From: Flectonema sp. DT1601
Taxonomy: Eukaryota > Euglenozoa > Diplonemea > Diplonemida > Diplonemidae
Length of the DNA stretch: 64,000 nucleotides
Direction of reading: 5' to 3'
NCBI GenBank assembly: GCA_964019425.1
Contig: OZ025833.1
Span: 721,226-785,225, forward strand
Position 1 is the first letter of the stretch. Every line of letters starts with the position of its first letter. The notes below the pieces were generated by a model, which saw nothing but the letters and a program-made list of their open reading frames with translations, did no database searches and was not told the DNA's origin. The position numbers and the translations under genes are program-made. Shown here in pieces: positions 31,035 to 41,709 of the stretch.

Positions 31035-32471
31035 ATGCAAAACCTCTTGAATGCAATGAAAGACTCATCAACAGAAGCTGGATTAACGAGACTAAAGTTC
31101 GACGATGATTTCGACATGTGGAAGGAAGCAAAACTTATACTGGAACGTAAATGTTACATTACTGCTTTGGATACGATTGCAGAGAAATTTCTAAACCGTG
31201 ATAAAAATACTGAACCAGTGCACACAATCACCGGAACTCCAGGCATCGGCAAAACAACTTTCCGTTTCTGGATACTGTTGCTGTGGGTGCAGAATAGTAA
31301 TAAATTCTTGATGGGATTTTCAACCATTCTCTTTTCTAATGGTGATAAACAAGTCTACACCATCACAAGAAAAGATGACTCATTCAGTGTCAGTTGTGCT
31401 GAATACGATCAGTATGTGTTCGAGGGAGAATCAAGAAGCAGATTCGGTGTGCTTGAAATGCCAAAGAAGTTGCCCATTGCTGACAAACAACTTTTTGGGA
31501 TGGAAGTACTCATTCTTACTGGTTCACCCTCACGATTCAAGCAGGGGTGCGAAATCTTGAAGGATAATACAAAACTTGGTTCTGTTTGCTTACCTCTTTG
31601 GACACGGGACGAAATAAACTGCCTACCTATTCAAAACTTTTCACTGGAGGCAACCGATGAAACTGAGAAACGGAAAGAGTTAAACTACAGGTTTAAGCAG
31701 TTTGGCGGAGTACTCCGATTTCTGGTGAAACCACTTAAGGAGGCTGAAGGATTAGTGACCGAAGCTCTGGAGAACGTGACAATTGACTTCATTCAGAATG
31801 TGTTAACTGGCACACCCCCGCAAGGGAGTAACATATCTATTCATCAACTGGTTGCACTTGATGGAAAATATGATTATAAAGTCAAAGGGTTCATTAGCGA
31901 ATGTGTCTTTGACAAATGCGTGCAATATGTTGCAAACCAGCAACGTCTAACAGTGGCAACCTATATCAAGGGTCTCTCTGAGGGGGCTAAGAGATGCTTC
32001 TTTAAGGCAATGTTCTACCGTGATTTTAAAGAAGAATCTGGGATGGTAATTAAGTATGAAGTTGGCAATCAGGTAAAAGAACTCACGATCTTGACAGATT
32101 CTAGTTACACCTCTGATGATCTGCTTGATAGTGATATCCTGTACAGACCAACAAAAGCATACTTTCACGGGCTGGACTTCTTCTGCATTAAGAAAGCAGA
32201 AACACCTGAAAAATATAATCTATTCATGCTGCAGACAACCGTATCCGACAATGGACACAATTCCCTAAACCTCAATCATCCGGACATTAAAAACCTTCTG
32301 AAAGATGTAAAAGCTAAATTCTCCATAAAGAGCTGTATTGTGATATATGTTCTCCCCTACAAGAAAAGAAGTTTCACAATTCCTGACTTGGATAATCCCA
32401 ATAGGAGTGACTGCGCTTACAAGGGGTGGACTGAACCAAGTGTAAATAGATTTGAACAGAAAAAACAGTAA
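31035..32471 (+). CDS. RHS/Crinkler-type P-loop NTPase protein
   Basis: 478 aa from the first in-frame ATG; the frame is open 30 codons further (from a TTG at 30945) and an AG at 30966-30967 could be a splice acceptor. A Walker A motif (TGTPGIGKTTFRFW) lies at about nt 31231-31270, with beta-strands (EVLILTGSPSRF) and an arginine-rich CRFxxFGGVLRF-like segment (RFKQFGGVLRFLVKP) downstream. This combination is characteristic of trypanosomatid retrotransposon-hot-spot (RHS) proteins and the related NTPase module of Crinkler effectors. RHS proteins are nuclear and act in transcription and RNA export in trypanosomes; Crinklers act on host DNA. No nuclease domain is seen in the C-terminus. The ORF is intact, so it may be expressed. 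Confidence 0.65.
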   Translation: MQNLLNAMKDSSTEAGLTRLKFDDDFDMWKEAKLILERKCYITALDTIAEKFLNRDKNTEPVHTITGTPGIGKTTFRFWILLLWVQNSNKFLMGFSTILFSNGDKQVYTITRKDDSFSVSCAEYDQYVFEGESRSRFGVLEMPKKLPIADKQLFGMEVLILTGSPSRFKQGCEILKDNTKLGSVCLPLWTRDEINCLPIQNFSLEATDETEKRKELNYRFKQFGGVLRFLVKPLKEAEGLVTEALENVTIDFIQNVLTGTPPQGSNISIHQLVALDGKYDYKVKGFISECVFDKCVQYVANQQRLTVATYIKGLSEGAKRCFFKAMFYRDFKEESGMVIKYEVGNQVKELTILTDSSYTSDDLLDSDILYRPTKAYFHGLDFFCIKKAETPEKYNLFMLQTTVSDNGHNSLNLNHPDIKNLLKDVKAKFSIKSCIVIYVLPYKKRSFTIPDLDNPNRSDCAYKGWTEPSVNRFEQKKQ

Positions 32472-32838
32472 TAGTAGTAGTGACATTTGAGATTGAAAAC
32501 AGTAAGATTGCGATGAATGATTACTTAAAAAAGAAGCAGAAACTGCGTGTTCGAAATAATAAAAAAAGGTGAATGACCAAAAGAAAAGCTTTTCAGGTTT
32601 ACTGCGACTAACAGAAACCATTTTATTCATTCCACCAAAGAAGTTGAGCTGTAGTTGTCGAAGTCTCTTATGTGGCTCTGAACGTTTCTGTTGTAACATT
32701 TTGAGATGGAAATATGTGTAGTATGTTTTGGTCATTGTTGTGTCTCAATGGATTATGGAACGTCGTTCTTTAGCAAACCAAGTATCTACCAGTACGAACC
32801 TTCTCCTGTTTTTAAAATTTGACCCGCAAACCTGCACT

Positions 32839-33580
32839 AGAGATACCCGTTCAGGCTCGCTTCGCTCACGCAAAGTTATTTATTTTTTGTTTTTATGAAT
32901 TAAACTTGTTTTTCCTTTGCCTAAGCTAGCAAAAATGAAAACGATGGTTAGGTTAAAGTGGGTATGGGGCTTATTTCAAGTTAACCATTTTTATCTTTCT
33001 GAACAACCTTATTTTTCAACCAAGTCACCTCTGTTTTTATTCCTTGTATCAGGCTTTTTAGCCTTTTATCTTTCCCCAAACAAAAAACTGCCTTCAGCGG
33101 GTATCGCAAAGTGCACATCTAAAAAAAGAAAAGTTCGAAGGAAAAGTTTTTTTCCTTGGAACCCAAAAAATCCCCAATACTGGTAATAATAAAAAATCCC
33201 ACAAACCCATCCAGAGATACCCATCCAGGCTCGCTTCGCTCACACAAAGTTATTTATTTTTTGTTTTTCTGAATTAAACTTGTTTTTTCCTTTTCATAAG
33301 TATGCAAAAATGAAACGGCTAACCACGCAAACAAGGTTATAGGTATGAGGCTTATTTCAAGTTACCCATTTTTATGTTTCTGAAACAACCTTATTTTACA
33401 ACTAAGTCACCTCTATTTTTATTCCCTGTATTAGGCTTTTTGGCCTTTCCTTTTTTTGGATGTCCAAACAAAAAACAGCTGTCAGCGGTATCGAAAAGTG
33501 CAGGTTCGCACATCCAAAATAAGAAGTTTTTTTCCTTGGAACCCAAAAAATCCCCAATACTGGTAATAATATAAAGAGAT
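32839..33580 (+). repeat. tandem pair of 374-bp repeat units
   Basis: Unit 1 is 32839-33212 and unit 2 is 33213 to about 33580. Both begin AGAGATACCC and contain CAGGCTCGCTTCGCTCAC, AAAGTTATTTATTTTTTG and CCCCAATACTGGTAATAAT. Each unit boundary carries a degenerate piece of the octamer CCCGCAAA. No coding frame is convincing. Confidence 0.85.
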
Positions 33581-33583
33581 TTT

Positions 33584-33601
33584 CCGCAAACCCGCAAACC
33601 C
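33584..33601 (+). repeat. short CCCGCAAA octamer tract
   Basis: Two-plus units of the octamer that forms the 11-kb array at the right end of the window. They sit exactly between the 374-bp repeats and a sequence (TTGGGAACCTTGCAAATGGC) that follows the octamer again at 41204. Confidence 0.85.
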
Positions 33602-34079
33602 TTACCACTTGGGAACCTTGCAAATGGCAGTGTTTAATTTATCTAATATCATTTTCTCTTGTTTTCATTTCATTATTTATTGCTAGTGTCAAAAGAAGTT
33701 TGAGTTCAACTTCAATTGTTTTTTCTGTTTTCCGAAGGGTCCGCTCATTGACAATAAGTTTGCTGCACCGACTTGGTTGCAGAAGCTGATCGTTAGACAA
33801 GCAGTCTTCAAAAGGGACTTCCCCTAGACTATTTTTGTGATTCCGAGTGCATTCAAGCTGTTCCTGTTAAAACAGCTTTCTTAGGCTTTTCAAGTCCAGA
33901 AAAGAAATCAGATTACTTTTAAGATTTATTTTTCCTACAATATCATTCTTTTAGCTTCACAGGGTTTTTCAGACTTTTACGTTAAAGTTTTGAAAGCGGT
34001 TAGTACTTGTGACTCCTTTTTCTCTCTCAGTTCGGATACAATTATGATGGTGCATTATTTATTCTTGCCTTATAAATTC

Positions 34080-37000
34080 TTAACTTCGTTTCTCACAACC
34101 AAGGGCTTCTCGTGGACCTACAGAAAAATACGGGAACTCAGGGGTGATAAGACGGCACTTCCAGCACCACGAGCTCCAATGACGTTGCTTATAAGCCGTT
34201 TCTTCCCAAGCGGCTCTGACAGTACTAGGCCAGAAGCTCCAAAGGTAAAACCTGGTGACTATGAAACTCTGGAGTGTAGTCCTTTCTCGCAGGAAGAAGC
34301 CCGGGCTGTGTTCAGTTCCCTCAAGAGAACAAACAGTGCAGGACCGGACTCCATCTCGAATAACATGCTTCTACATCTGGGACCGCAAATGATTTTGGTA
34401 CTCCTTCGTATAGCCAACTGGTCTCTAAGACGAGGTATCCTCCCCGAGTGTTTCAAAAAGGCAAACGCCATTCCTTTTCTCAAAGGCAATGGAAAAGACC
34501 CCTCAGAACCTTCTTCGTACCGCCCTATTTCAATGACTTCTATTGTTGCAAAATTCATTGAAGCTCTTATCCTTCGCCGATTGGAACACCTATTGGAGGG
34601 GAGCTTAGACCCCAATCAGTCAGGCTTTGTTCCTGGCAGAACTACGGATGAAAATATTGCGATCTTGGCTAACGCTGCGTCGGAAACCAGACAAGACTTC
34701 GAAAAATGTGGCGTATTACTCTTCTTTGGTATCTCCGGAGCTTTCGACAATGTAAGCCATCGTATATATTAGTAGAAAGACTTATCCCGCTGTTTCCCAA
34801 ACCATATGTACGATGGTTAGTGGACTTCCTTTCGAACCGTTCAGCGCGGCTTCTTTATGGAAAAACATACTCGAAGAATATTGGTTGTAATAAGGGGGTA
34901 CCGCAGGGTAGTATTCTGGGACCTCTCCTTTTCAGGCTGTACGTCGACACACTCCCGCAGTCTGTCACGAAAGCAGACATTAAACTGCTCTACGCTGATG
35001 ACCTCTCAGTATTTGTGAGCAGCAATAAGATTGGAGAGCCAATGAAGCAATTAGACAGGTAGAAAGCTGGCTCTCTGACTCGAACATGAGTTTGTCGCAG
35101 GCCAAGACCGAATTCCTGGCGATCGGCACTCGATTTGACTCCGGCAAGGGTCTCTGCAGATTCCCTAGGCTGTACCTACCATCAACGAAAAGACTAGAAT
35201 CCTTCTCCCAACCGTCGCTCTTGTTGGGCATTAGACGAAGGTCCTGGCGCTCAGTTAAATTTGGAAAGTGGTCCCGTCTTTCCCTTGACAGTGAATGGGA
35301 GAGACGTATCAACTCGAACCGATTTTCGCAGCAGGGTTGGCAAGAAGAAGCTTGACATTTTTACAGCAATACCTATTCGCCGTGTTGAACATGCTCGCTA
35401 CCTGGGTGTGCTGATTGACGATAGACTGGCATTCGAACCCCAGCTGAATAAGGTGACTAGCACTATGAAACGGGGAATTGGTCTCTTGAAGATGATCTCA
35501 TCTTTCGAAATTAAAACTGAAGTGCTAAGGCAACTTGTTAACGGCCTTGTACTAGCGAGAGCTTACCACGGACTTGCAGCATATGCACCCTATCTCCGCC
35601 GAGACTCATGGAAACGCGTAGAAACCATACACAGGAAGCTCATGCTTAAGCTAACTGGTTGCTCTTCATCAGCTTCGGTCCAAGCTGTTTCAGTAGAATC
35701 CGACATCCTACCATTCAAACAACACCTGGCTAAATCCATGGCTCTCATCTACGAACGTTACCAACGATATGCAGAGAATGCTCCGACCTGGAGTCTTTTC
35801 AATGGAGAGGGGGAGGAAGGACGTTGGGAATCCTCAGCAACCCACTTCTCGAAATGCTTCCCGACGCCCAGTGTCAAGTCCAGATTCTACCTGCCTCACC
35901 ATCAGGCTCCTTGGGAACCTCCTCCAAACGTCACGGTTCTGCCTTCAAGGGACTTTCGTAAGTCATCAGACACAGAGCACAACCTAAATTATGCCCTTGC
36001 ATCAATCGAATCCTTGCCACCTGCGATTGCACGTGTTTATGCAGATGCTTCTTACTTTGAGGGCAAAGATGGGTGTTACCACTGTGGGGACGCTGCGGTC
36101 TTGGTTTTCTGAAATAAATGTTACATGAAGCTACAGCGCTATAACCCCTCTCTGATGATTTACAACGCAGAACAGAGGGCTTTGATCTCGGCTCTGGATA
36201 TCGTCCGCGATAATTCGCCACAACTACCGAACGGCAGGATACACATCATATCCGACAGCCAGTCATCGCTGAGTAGCTTGGCCAAGGGGTACCTCTGCCA
36301 GCATTCGCGCACCAACCACGAGATTCTCAGCCAGATTTCCACCCTGAATCCGCCCGTTTACGATGCAGTTTGTACCTTCTCATTGTGGTGTTATTGGAAA
36401 TGAGTTAGCTGATAGCCTGGCTTCCAAAGCTGCGTCATCTGAGATACCGCTCACGGAGGTTCCCTTTGACTACCGAATGGCTCAATGTTCAATTGTGAAC
36501 CAAGTCAGAAAAGCATGGCTTCGCTCCTGAGATACGCGGCACGTCCACAACTTGGCAACATCGTCTGGTAGGGTACAGAAGTTCCATCAGGACCTTTTAA
36601 GAAGAGACGAGATTATTATAGCCCGAGTGAGAACGGGTCATCACGAACTGGTAAAGCTCCCTGCCTTGGGTCTTACTGACTGTCGATTCTGTAATCACAC
36701 CGACACAGACGCACATCACCTTCTCTCGAGATGTAATGGCGCGAGGATCATAGTGCAGCAATTCTTCCCGGACATCCCGCAATGCGATGACCCGACAAAT
36801 GACGGACAACACCACCATACGTTCTTTGCCACAGAGAATCAGCCGAAACTAGCTGCGATGCTGAAGGACCTGGAGAGCTACCTGCAGAGCTTTCCGCTGC
36901 GTGCGGCCCTGCCGAGACAGTGGTTATTGAGGCATCTTGTTAAATTCTCTAACCTTCCGAAACTCACTTCTCGAAATAAGCTCGAAGTCTTACAAGCCAT

Positions 37001-37223
37001 CGATAATGCCTACAATCACACGGTGATCGAGGAAATACACAATTTTCTGTGGACAGTTGAGCTTTTCTGCTATAATGGTATAGAAAAGACTCAATTTACT
37101 GATCTGCTCAATAAGATCTACTACGCCAACTATGAGCGGATAGAACGGAAGTGGTTCGACTACAAGGTGCGAGGTCCTCCGACTCGGGGTTACATAGATA
37201 TACTATTCAAAATTAATCCCTGA
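34080..37223 (+). pseudogene. decayed LINE: reverse transcriptase, RNase H and zinc-finger region
   Basis: Recognisable in several frames: RT fingers (SAGPDSISNNMLL, SSYRPISMTSIVAKFIE, DPNQSGFVPGRTTDENI), motif A with the catalytic Asp replaced by Gly (LLFFGISGAFDNVSH), motif B (GVPQGSILGPLLF) and motif C (LLYADDLSVF, 34706-35062), RNase H (VYADASYFEG, ISDSQSSLSSLAKG) and a CCHH region (CRFCNHTDTDAHHLLSRC, 36552-37223). Frame changes fall near 34740, 35060, 36110 and 36400. No endonuclease domain is found, so the copy is 5'-truncated. The (CTAA)n run at 37613-37636 may be its tail. It differs clearly from the LINE at 44-49.6 kb. Confidence 0.8.
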
Positions 37224-37636
37224 AATCATCAACTGTGTTTACTGAGTTATTAAATTCATCTATTTTATTTTATGTTATCTTATATTATTTTATTTTGTTT
37301 TATTTTTTCATCATAATATCAAGTTTATTTAGTGTTTCAGATTAGAACTAGTTTTTTTTTCTTTTTTATTTTATTTTATTTTATTTTTTTTTTTTTGTTT
37401 ACTTAATTGCGTGGTTTCCTGCTAGTATACCGGACAAGGTGGAAGCAAGGTGTTTCTAGATCTCCTGATCTAGTATGCCCTGTGCTGATACTAACAAAAT
37501 AATCCCCCGGGATTAGGTTCTTCCTACTGCCGCAGTATTGGGGACCCTCAGAAGAGCCACCCGGTACTCTTTGAGTGTCTACCTAACCGATACTCGGTGG
37601 TCTGATGGACTCGCTAACTAACTAACTAACTAACTT

Positions 37637-37875
37637 GATGGATTTTTATCTTTGAACGATAGCAACTTCAACATAGAATGAAGTCCCTTAGAACTTACTG
37701 ATGAAGGCCTAAAAAGGGACAAGTAGTATAAGATTAAGGCCTGAAACTACATATTCTATTACCCTTTGATGTTAGGAAACTGCAGAAATGAATACTTTTC
37801 TTTTATTGATCTCTACTTTTCTTATTCTCACTTTTCTGTTCTAAAATTAATGATACTAACTAACTAACTTCTCTT
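37637..37875 (+). repeat. left pseudo-LTR of the PLE
   Basis: 239 bp starting GATGGATTTTTATC; nearly identical to 40894-41128. It holds the CTGATGA and GAAA elements described under the hammerhead-like feature. Confidence 0.9.
37673..37759 (+). ncRNA. hammerhead-ribozyme-like core in the left pseudo-LTR
   Basis: CTGATGA (37698-37704) is followed directly by AGGCCT, a 26-nt loop, a second AGGCCT that can pair with the first, and then GAAA (37743-37746). That is the stem II plus core layout of a hammerhead ribozyme. An outer pair ATAGAAT/ATTCTAT (37673-37679 with 37753-37759) could close it, but I cannot place a perfect stem I or a clean cleavage triplet. Hammerhead ribozymes are known in PLE terminal repeats. 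The same motif is at 40955-41003 in the right copy. Confidence 0.4.
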
Positions 37876-37958
37876 GCCAACCTCCACCTGTAAGACAACA
37901 ACATCTTGCTACAGAAAACTTCTACAACTTCAACGAAGTAGCAGATGACGGTTACAAT

Positions 37959-40850
37959 GTGAGCAGCACAACGTCCTCCAATACATTGCAACCAACAACA
38001 ATAACACTAGAAACAGGTGTTTCTTTTCAAGTCGCAACGGATAAAAAATGGATCCCGTCAAAGCTTAACTATTTGTTTAAGCTTACTGACGAAGAATTCG
38101 TTGAATACGACTTCTCGCGTTGGCAGACACGCTCCACTACAAAAGTCTTGCAGTTTCTTAGAAGTAACTTTTTTCAAGAACATTACACCGCCCGCGTAAA
38201 ACAGCTGGAGCATTGTTTCATGCAAAGACTAAATCCTGCCAATCTCAGAAGGGAAAACAAGAAGGATTCGGACACTTACTGGTTGAAACTGAATCTTGGC
38301 CACAAAGCATTAGATCGTATTGGTCTTGGCGCCGTTCTTAGATGTGATGAAGTTAAAGCAACCTGTCCTTGTCTAAGAACACGCATCTGTAACAAACTTG
38401 GAACAACAGTTGGTGATATCGTCTTAAATGCATCTTCAACAAGCATCAATTCAGACTCCCCGACTCAATCTACTTGCAATTGCAGTACTCAAGAACTGAA
38501 TAGTTTAAAATACAACGGCCATTCTTGCGGACTCGCTATTGATTTACCAGTCTCAGAAGAACTAAGAGACTTCTTCGCACGAGGTCAAAAATTTAGAGTC
38601 CCAGTGCACCCATCAGCTGCATTAGAATCACTTGAAAATGATATTACTGAATATATAACTCACGCATACAAGAACGTTGGCGATAACTTTAAATCGATCT
38701 TTAAAAACACAATTCTTAAACAATTGCAGCTTAAATTAAGTAAAGACTTAAGCTTTCTTGACTCACCATTATCAAATAAAGCATGGACTGAACTTCAGAA
38801 TCTTCAATCTCAGTTTGTGTTTCTTAAAGCTGACAAAGGACAGCACGATATTGGTTACATGTGTAAAATAAATTATTTGCTTTTACTTCGAGAGCAGCTA
38901 CAAAGTGATTCTTATGAACGCATCACATCAGACGGACCAACTCTACTAGCCAACCTCAAGAACATGAACATTTCAGTCAATGCCCGCCACTCTGATCGAC
39001 TCCCACACCTATATGGAATGATTAAATTACACAAATCAGCTATCGGGATGAGATGGATTACTGGTGTCTCATCCTTCACGGGTACAGCAGAACAACGACA
39101 ATACGATAAGGATCATAATCCTGCACCTGCAACAGCAACAACATATGCGCACCAACATCTCTCTAGTATCCTTAAAAATGCGATGACTATATTGAAAGAG
39201 AAAGATATGCATTCACGGTTCAAACGATACTGGATTGTGGAATCAGATGATGAAGTCTCTAGTTCGATTAAACAGAATTTGATGGTTTTGAAAAAATTAT
39301 CCCCTAAGACTTTTGATTTTACAACAATGTACACCCGCCTACCACACAACGCTATTAAAACTAAAGTAAGTGAAGCACTGCAAGAAGCCTTTAGTTTCAA
39401 AAATATCTTACGTCTTGAATCGAGTGACCCTACACGATTCCCTTCTCTTGCGCTTGCAGAATGTCAAAAATTACTTGAATTCTGTATTGACTCCTCCTTT
39501 ATTGCATTAAGAGGTTATATTTGGAGACAAACAATAGGCATTCCAATGGGTGGCAACGCCAGTAGCGACATAGCAAATCTCTACTGCTATAGAGTTGAAT
39601 CCGCATATATCGATTCTTTAATTGAAGCAAAAAATCTAGACTTAGCTCGGCAACATGACCACTCGTGTAGATACATCGACGACTTCCTCACCTGGAGTTG
39701 CGACCCTCCACCAGCAAGCCTGTACTCAATGGATTACACTGATACTTCGAATAATATCGATGACGTCTCTTATATAGGAATTCGTATCCGAATAGAGATC
39801 ACTAACACAAATAAACGATGGATTCGTTTAAGTGTTAACGACAAAGCCAGGGGTTGGCATATTACGCCAACAAGGTTTACCCATCAGCATTCCGCAGCTC
39901 AAGAATCAATGGGTTCAGGTATCTTTACCACCATGATCTTACGAGCTCTAAAAATCTGCAACAACCAGGCAGACTTTTTACAGGAACTTGAAGCGGTAAC
40001 ATATAGATTACTCAACCGGGGCTATAAATCTGACAATATCAGAGCAGCATGCCTCCGCTTCATTAGCTCTCACATTGATGATGGTAATACAGCAGCTGCA
40101 ATGCGTCGACGTATCAACCTTACTTTTGAGAAGTTTAGTCACAAAGTCCCATTAAGCATCGAAAAGGATACAATTAACCACACAGGCTCTACAAGCCATT
40201 CCTTGGATAAACGATTTCCACCATCCCTACATCAAACATCAGGAGAAGGTCTTCTCGGTGGAGAATGCGGATGGGCAGCGCTCAACTTCATTGCAGATCA
40301 TTTATATATTGATAGAATTAACTTCAGTTTTCTGCAAAACTACCAACAGCGATTTTATGAAGAATCTCTTAAAGTAGAACCGAACAACTCAGAGCATAAA
40401 CCATCACCAGATGGTTGGTTCTCGCTACAAGTACTTAACATGGCTTGCATGACTAAATTCAACAGGAGAATCGAGTACTTCGTTAACCCTGCAGATTTCG
40501 ATTATCCTGAAGCAGCCGCAGCACTTATTCTGCATAAAGCGAAAACAAGGATGACTCACTTTATTGTTGCGCTAGTCTCATTTGAGTCCATGATCATCCG
40601 AGACATTCTTAAAGGCACAAAAGATTTAAGACTCCCTTTCGATCATTTTGACAAGATGTACCAAACTACAGAATATAGTTTCCATATGATACCATTAAAA
40701 GCTCAGACTGATATGGATGTTACAATGACACCTGCGAATATAGGGCCTTTGATGATATGCGAGGATAAAATAAAACGGAAATTGGATGACGACTCATCCA
40801 TTAACTCGACTGTAATAGTGAAACGACCAGACGTCAAAAATTCAAATTGA
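37959..40850 (+). CDS. PLE reverse transcriptase with a C-terminal cysteine-peptidase-like domain
   Basis: A 963-codon frame beginning at GTG; the first in-frame ATG is at 38220 (residue 88) and the open frame reaches back to 37860, so the true start is unclear. A Cys-rich N-terminal region (CPCLRTRIC, CNCSTQ) precedes a complete PLE-type RT: LPHLYGMIKLHK, MRWITGVSS, motif A FDFTTMYTRLPH (Asp453), motif B IGIPMGGNASSDIANL and motif C RYIDDF (Asp574/575). Canonical PLEs end in a GIY-YIG nuclease, and none is present. Instead residues 760-960 contain GGECGWAALN (Cys770), GWFSLQVLN, MTHFIVAL (His867) and IIRDILKG (Asp882), the spacing of a papain-fold (Josephin/OTU-like) Cys-His-Asp triad. The RT assignment is firm; the peptidase is an inference. 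Confidence 0.8.
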   Translation: MSSTTSSNTLQPTTITLETGVSFQVATDKKWIPSKLNYLFKLTDEEFVEYDFSRWQTRSTTKVLQFLRSNFFQEHYTARVKQLEHCFMQRLNPANLRRENKKDSDTYWLKLNLGHKALDRIGLGAVLRCDEVKATCPCLRTRICNKLGTTVGDIVLNASSTSINSDSPTQSTCNCSTQELNSLKYNGHSCGLAIDLPVSEELRDFFARGQKFRVPVHPSAALESLENDITEYITHAYKNVGDNFKSIFKNTILKQLQLKLSKDLSFLDSPLSNKAWTELQNLQSQFVFLKADKGQHDIGYMCKINYLLLLREQLQSDSYERITSDGPTLLANLKNMNISVNARHSDRLPHLYGMIKLHKSAIGMRWITGVSSFTGTAEQRQYDKDHNPAPATATTYAHQHLSSILKNAMTILKEKDMHSRFKRYWIVESDDEVSSSIKQNLMVLKKLSPKTFDFTTMYTRLPHNAIKTKVSEALQEAFSFKNILRLESSDPTRFPSLALAECQKLLEFCIDSSFIALRGYIWRQTIGIPMGGNASSDIANLYCYRVESAYIDSLIEAKNLDLARQHDHSCRYIDDFLTWSCDPPPASLYSMDYTDTSNNIDDVSYIGIRIRIEITNTNKRWIRLSVNDKARGWHITPTRFTHQHSAAQESMGSGIFTTMILRALKICNNQADFLQELEAVTYRLLNRGYKSDNIRAACLRFISSHIDDGNTAAAMRRRINLTFEKFSHKVPLSIEKDTINHTGSTSHSLDKRFPPSLHQTSGEGLLGGECGWAALNFIADHLYIDRINFSFLQNYQQRFYEESLKVEPNNSEHKPSPDGWFSLQVLNMACMTKFNRRIEYFVNPADFDYPEAAAALILHKAKTRMTHFIVALVSFESMIIRDILKGTKDLRLPFDHFDKMYQTTEYSFHMIPLKAQTDMDVTMTPANIGPLMICEDKIKRKLDDDSSINSTVIVKRPDVKNSN

Positions 40851-40893
40851 GCAAAAGCAAATAAACATTGCTAGCCCTATCCTGGCGAGCTCC

Positions 40894-41128
40894 GATGGAT
40901 TTTTATCTTTGAACGATAGCAACTTCAACATAGAATGAAGTCCCTTAGAACTTACTGATGAAGGCCTAAAAAGGGACAAGTAGTATAAGATTAAGGCCTG
41001 AAACTACATATTCTATTACCCTTTGATGTTAGGAAACTGCAGAAATGAATACTTTTCTTTTATTGATCTCTACTTTTCTTATTCTCACTTTTCTGTTCTA
41101 AAATTAATGGTACTAACTAACTTCTCTT
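40894..41128 (+). repeat. right pseudo-LTR of the PLE
   Basis: 235 bp matching 37637-37875, one CTAA unit shorter and with GGTAC in place of GATAC. It begins 43 bp after the ORF stop. Confidence 0.9.
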
Positions 41129-41176
41129 TATTTCCCTTTCCAAAAGTACAATTAACAACTTAAATGCCGCACAGTT

Positions 41177-41203
41177 CCCCGCAAACCCGCAAACCTGCAA
41201 ACC
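41177..41203 (+). repeat. short CCCGCAAA octamer tract
   Basis: Three units (one with the T variant CCTGCAAA) just right of the PLE, followed by TTGGGAACCTTGCAAATGGC as at 33601. The following 130 bp are related to 33602-33730 at moderate identity. Confidence 0.85.
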
Positions 41204-41544
41204 TTTCCTTGGGAACCTTGCAAATGGCAGTTTTAAATTACGTAATATCATCCTTTGTCTTTTCTGCTCTAGTGTACAATGAAGTTTGAGTTCTCATCTT
41301 CGATCATTTTCCCTCAATTTAGACAAGTCTGATTAATTGGGGCTTTGGTTGTATTCCCAAGGCATGTTTTTTTTTTTTTTTTTTATTCATTTACATTATT
41401 TTTTTTTTTTTTAAATTAATAATCACATTTTGTTCAAAAATATTTCATATTAGAGTAAAAGAAAAAGAAAAAAAGAAATAAGAGAAAAAAAAAAAAAAAA
41501 CCATTGCTGGCCCCCTCACCACTCATAGAGGATGAGGAGGCCAG
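41204..41544. other. AT-rich spacer with a strong hairpin
   Basis: No gene is seen. Poly-T and poly-A runs are followed by an inverted repeat, TGGCC-C-CCTCA (41508-41518) against TGAGG-A-GGCCA (41533-41543), directly before the 165-bp repeat R. Confidence 0.5.
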
Positions 41545-41709
41545 TAATTAGCCTTCCTATACTGTATGCACCTGGGAAAGAGAAGTATACTTAATTGAAT
41601 GAACATGCAGTTAACAAGTCTGAGATCACTTAGAAGAATCTACACCGTGGTGCAGATTACTTCTGCGTAGGGGTTGTACCGGGCCGTTTCGATCCGACGG
41701 GACACCGGC
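41545..41709. repeat. 165-bp direct repeat R, left copy
   Basis: Nearly identical (two differences) to 50161-50325. The right copy includes the 3' end of the VIPER/TATE-like RT frame on the minus strand, so R is probably a terminal or split direct repeat of that element family. Confidence 0.85.

Larger units (their letters stand above)
37637..41128 (+). mobile_element. near-intact Penelope-like element with pseudo-LTRs
   Basis: About 3.5 kb bounded by direct repeats (37637-37875 and 40894-41128) and carrying one long ORF (37959-40850). Direct terminal repeats of this kind are a known PLE feature (pLTR). CTAA microsatellite units lie at the left flank and near the end of both repeats. The pLTRs differ by little more than one CTAA unit and one base change, so the insertion is young. 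Immediately right of the element is a CCCGCAAA tract at 41177-41203. Confidence 0.8.

Noticed and set aside
37664..37725. Hairpin GTCCCTT/AAGGGAC as hammerhead stem II
   Set aside because: That pairing leaves GACA where GAAA is required; the AGGCCT pairing fits the core better.
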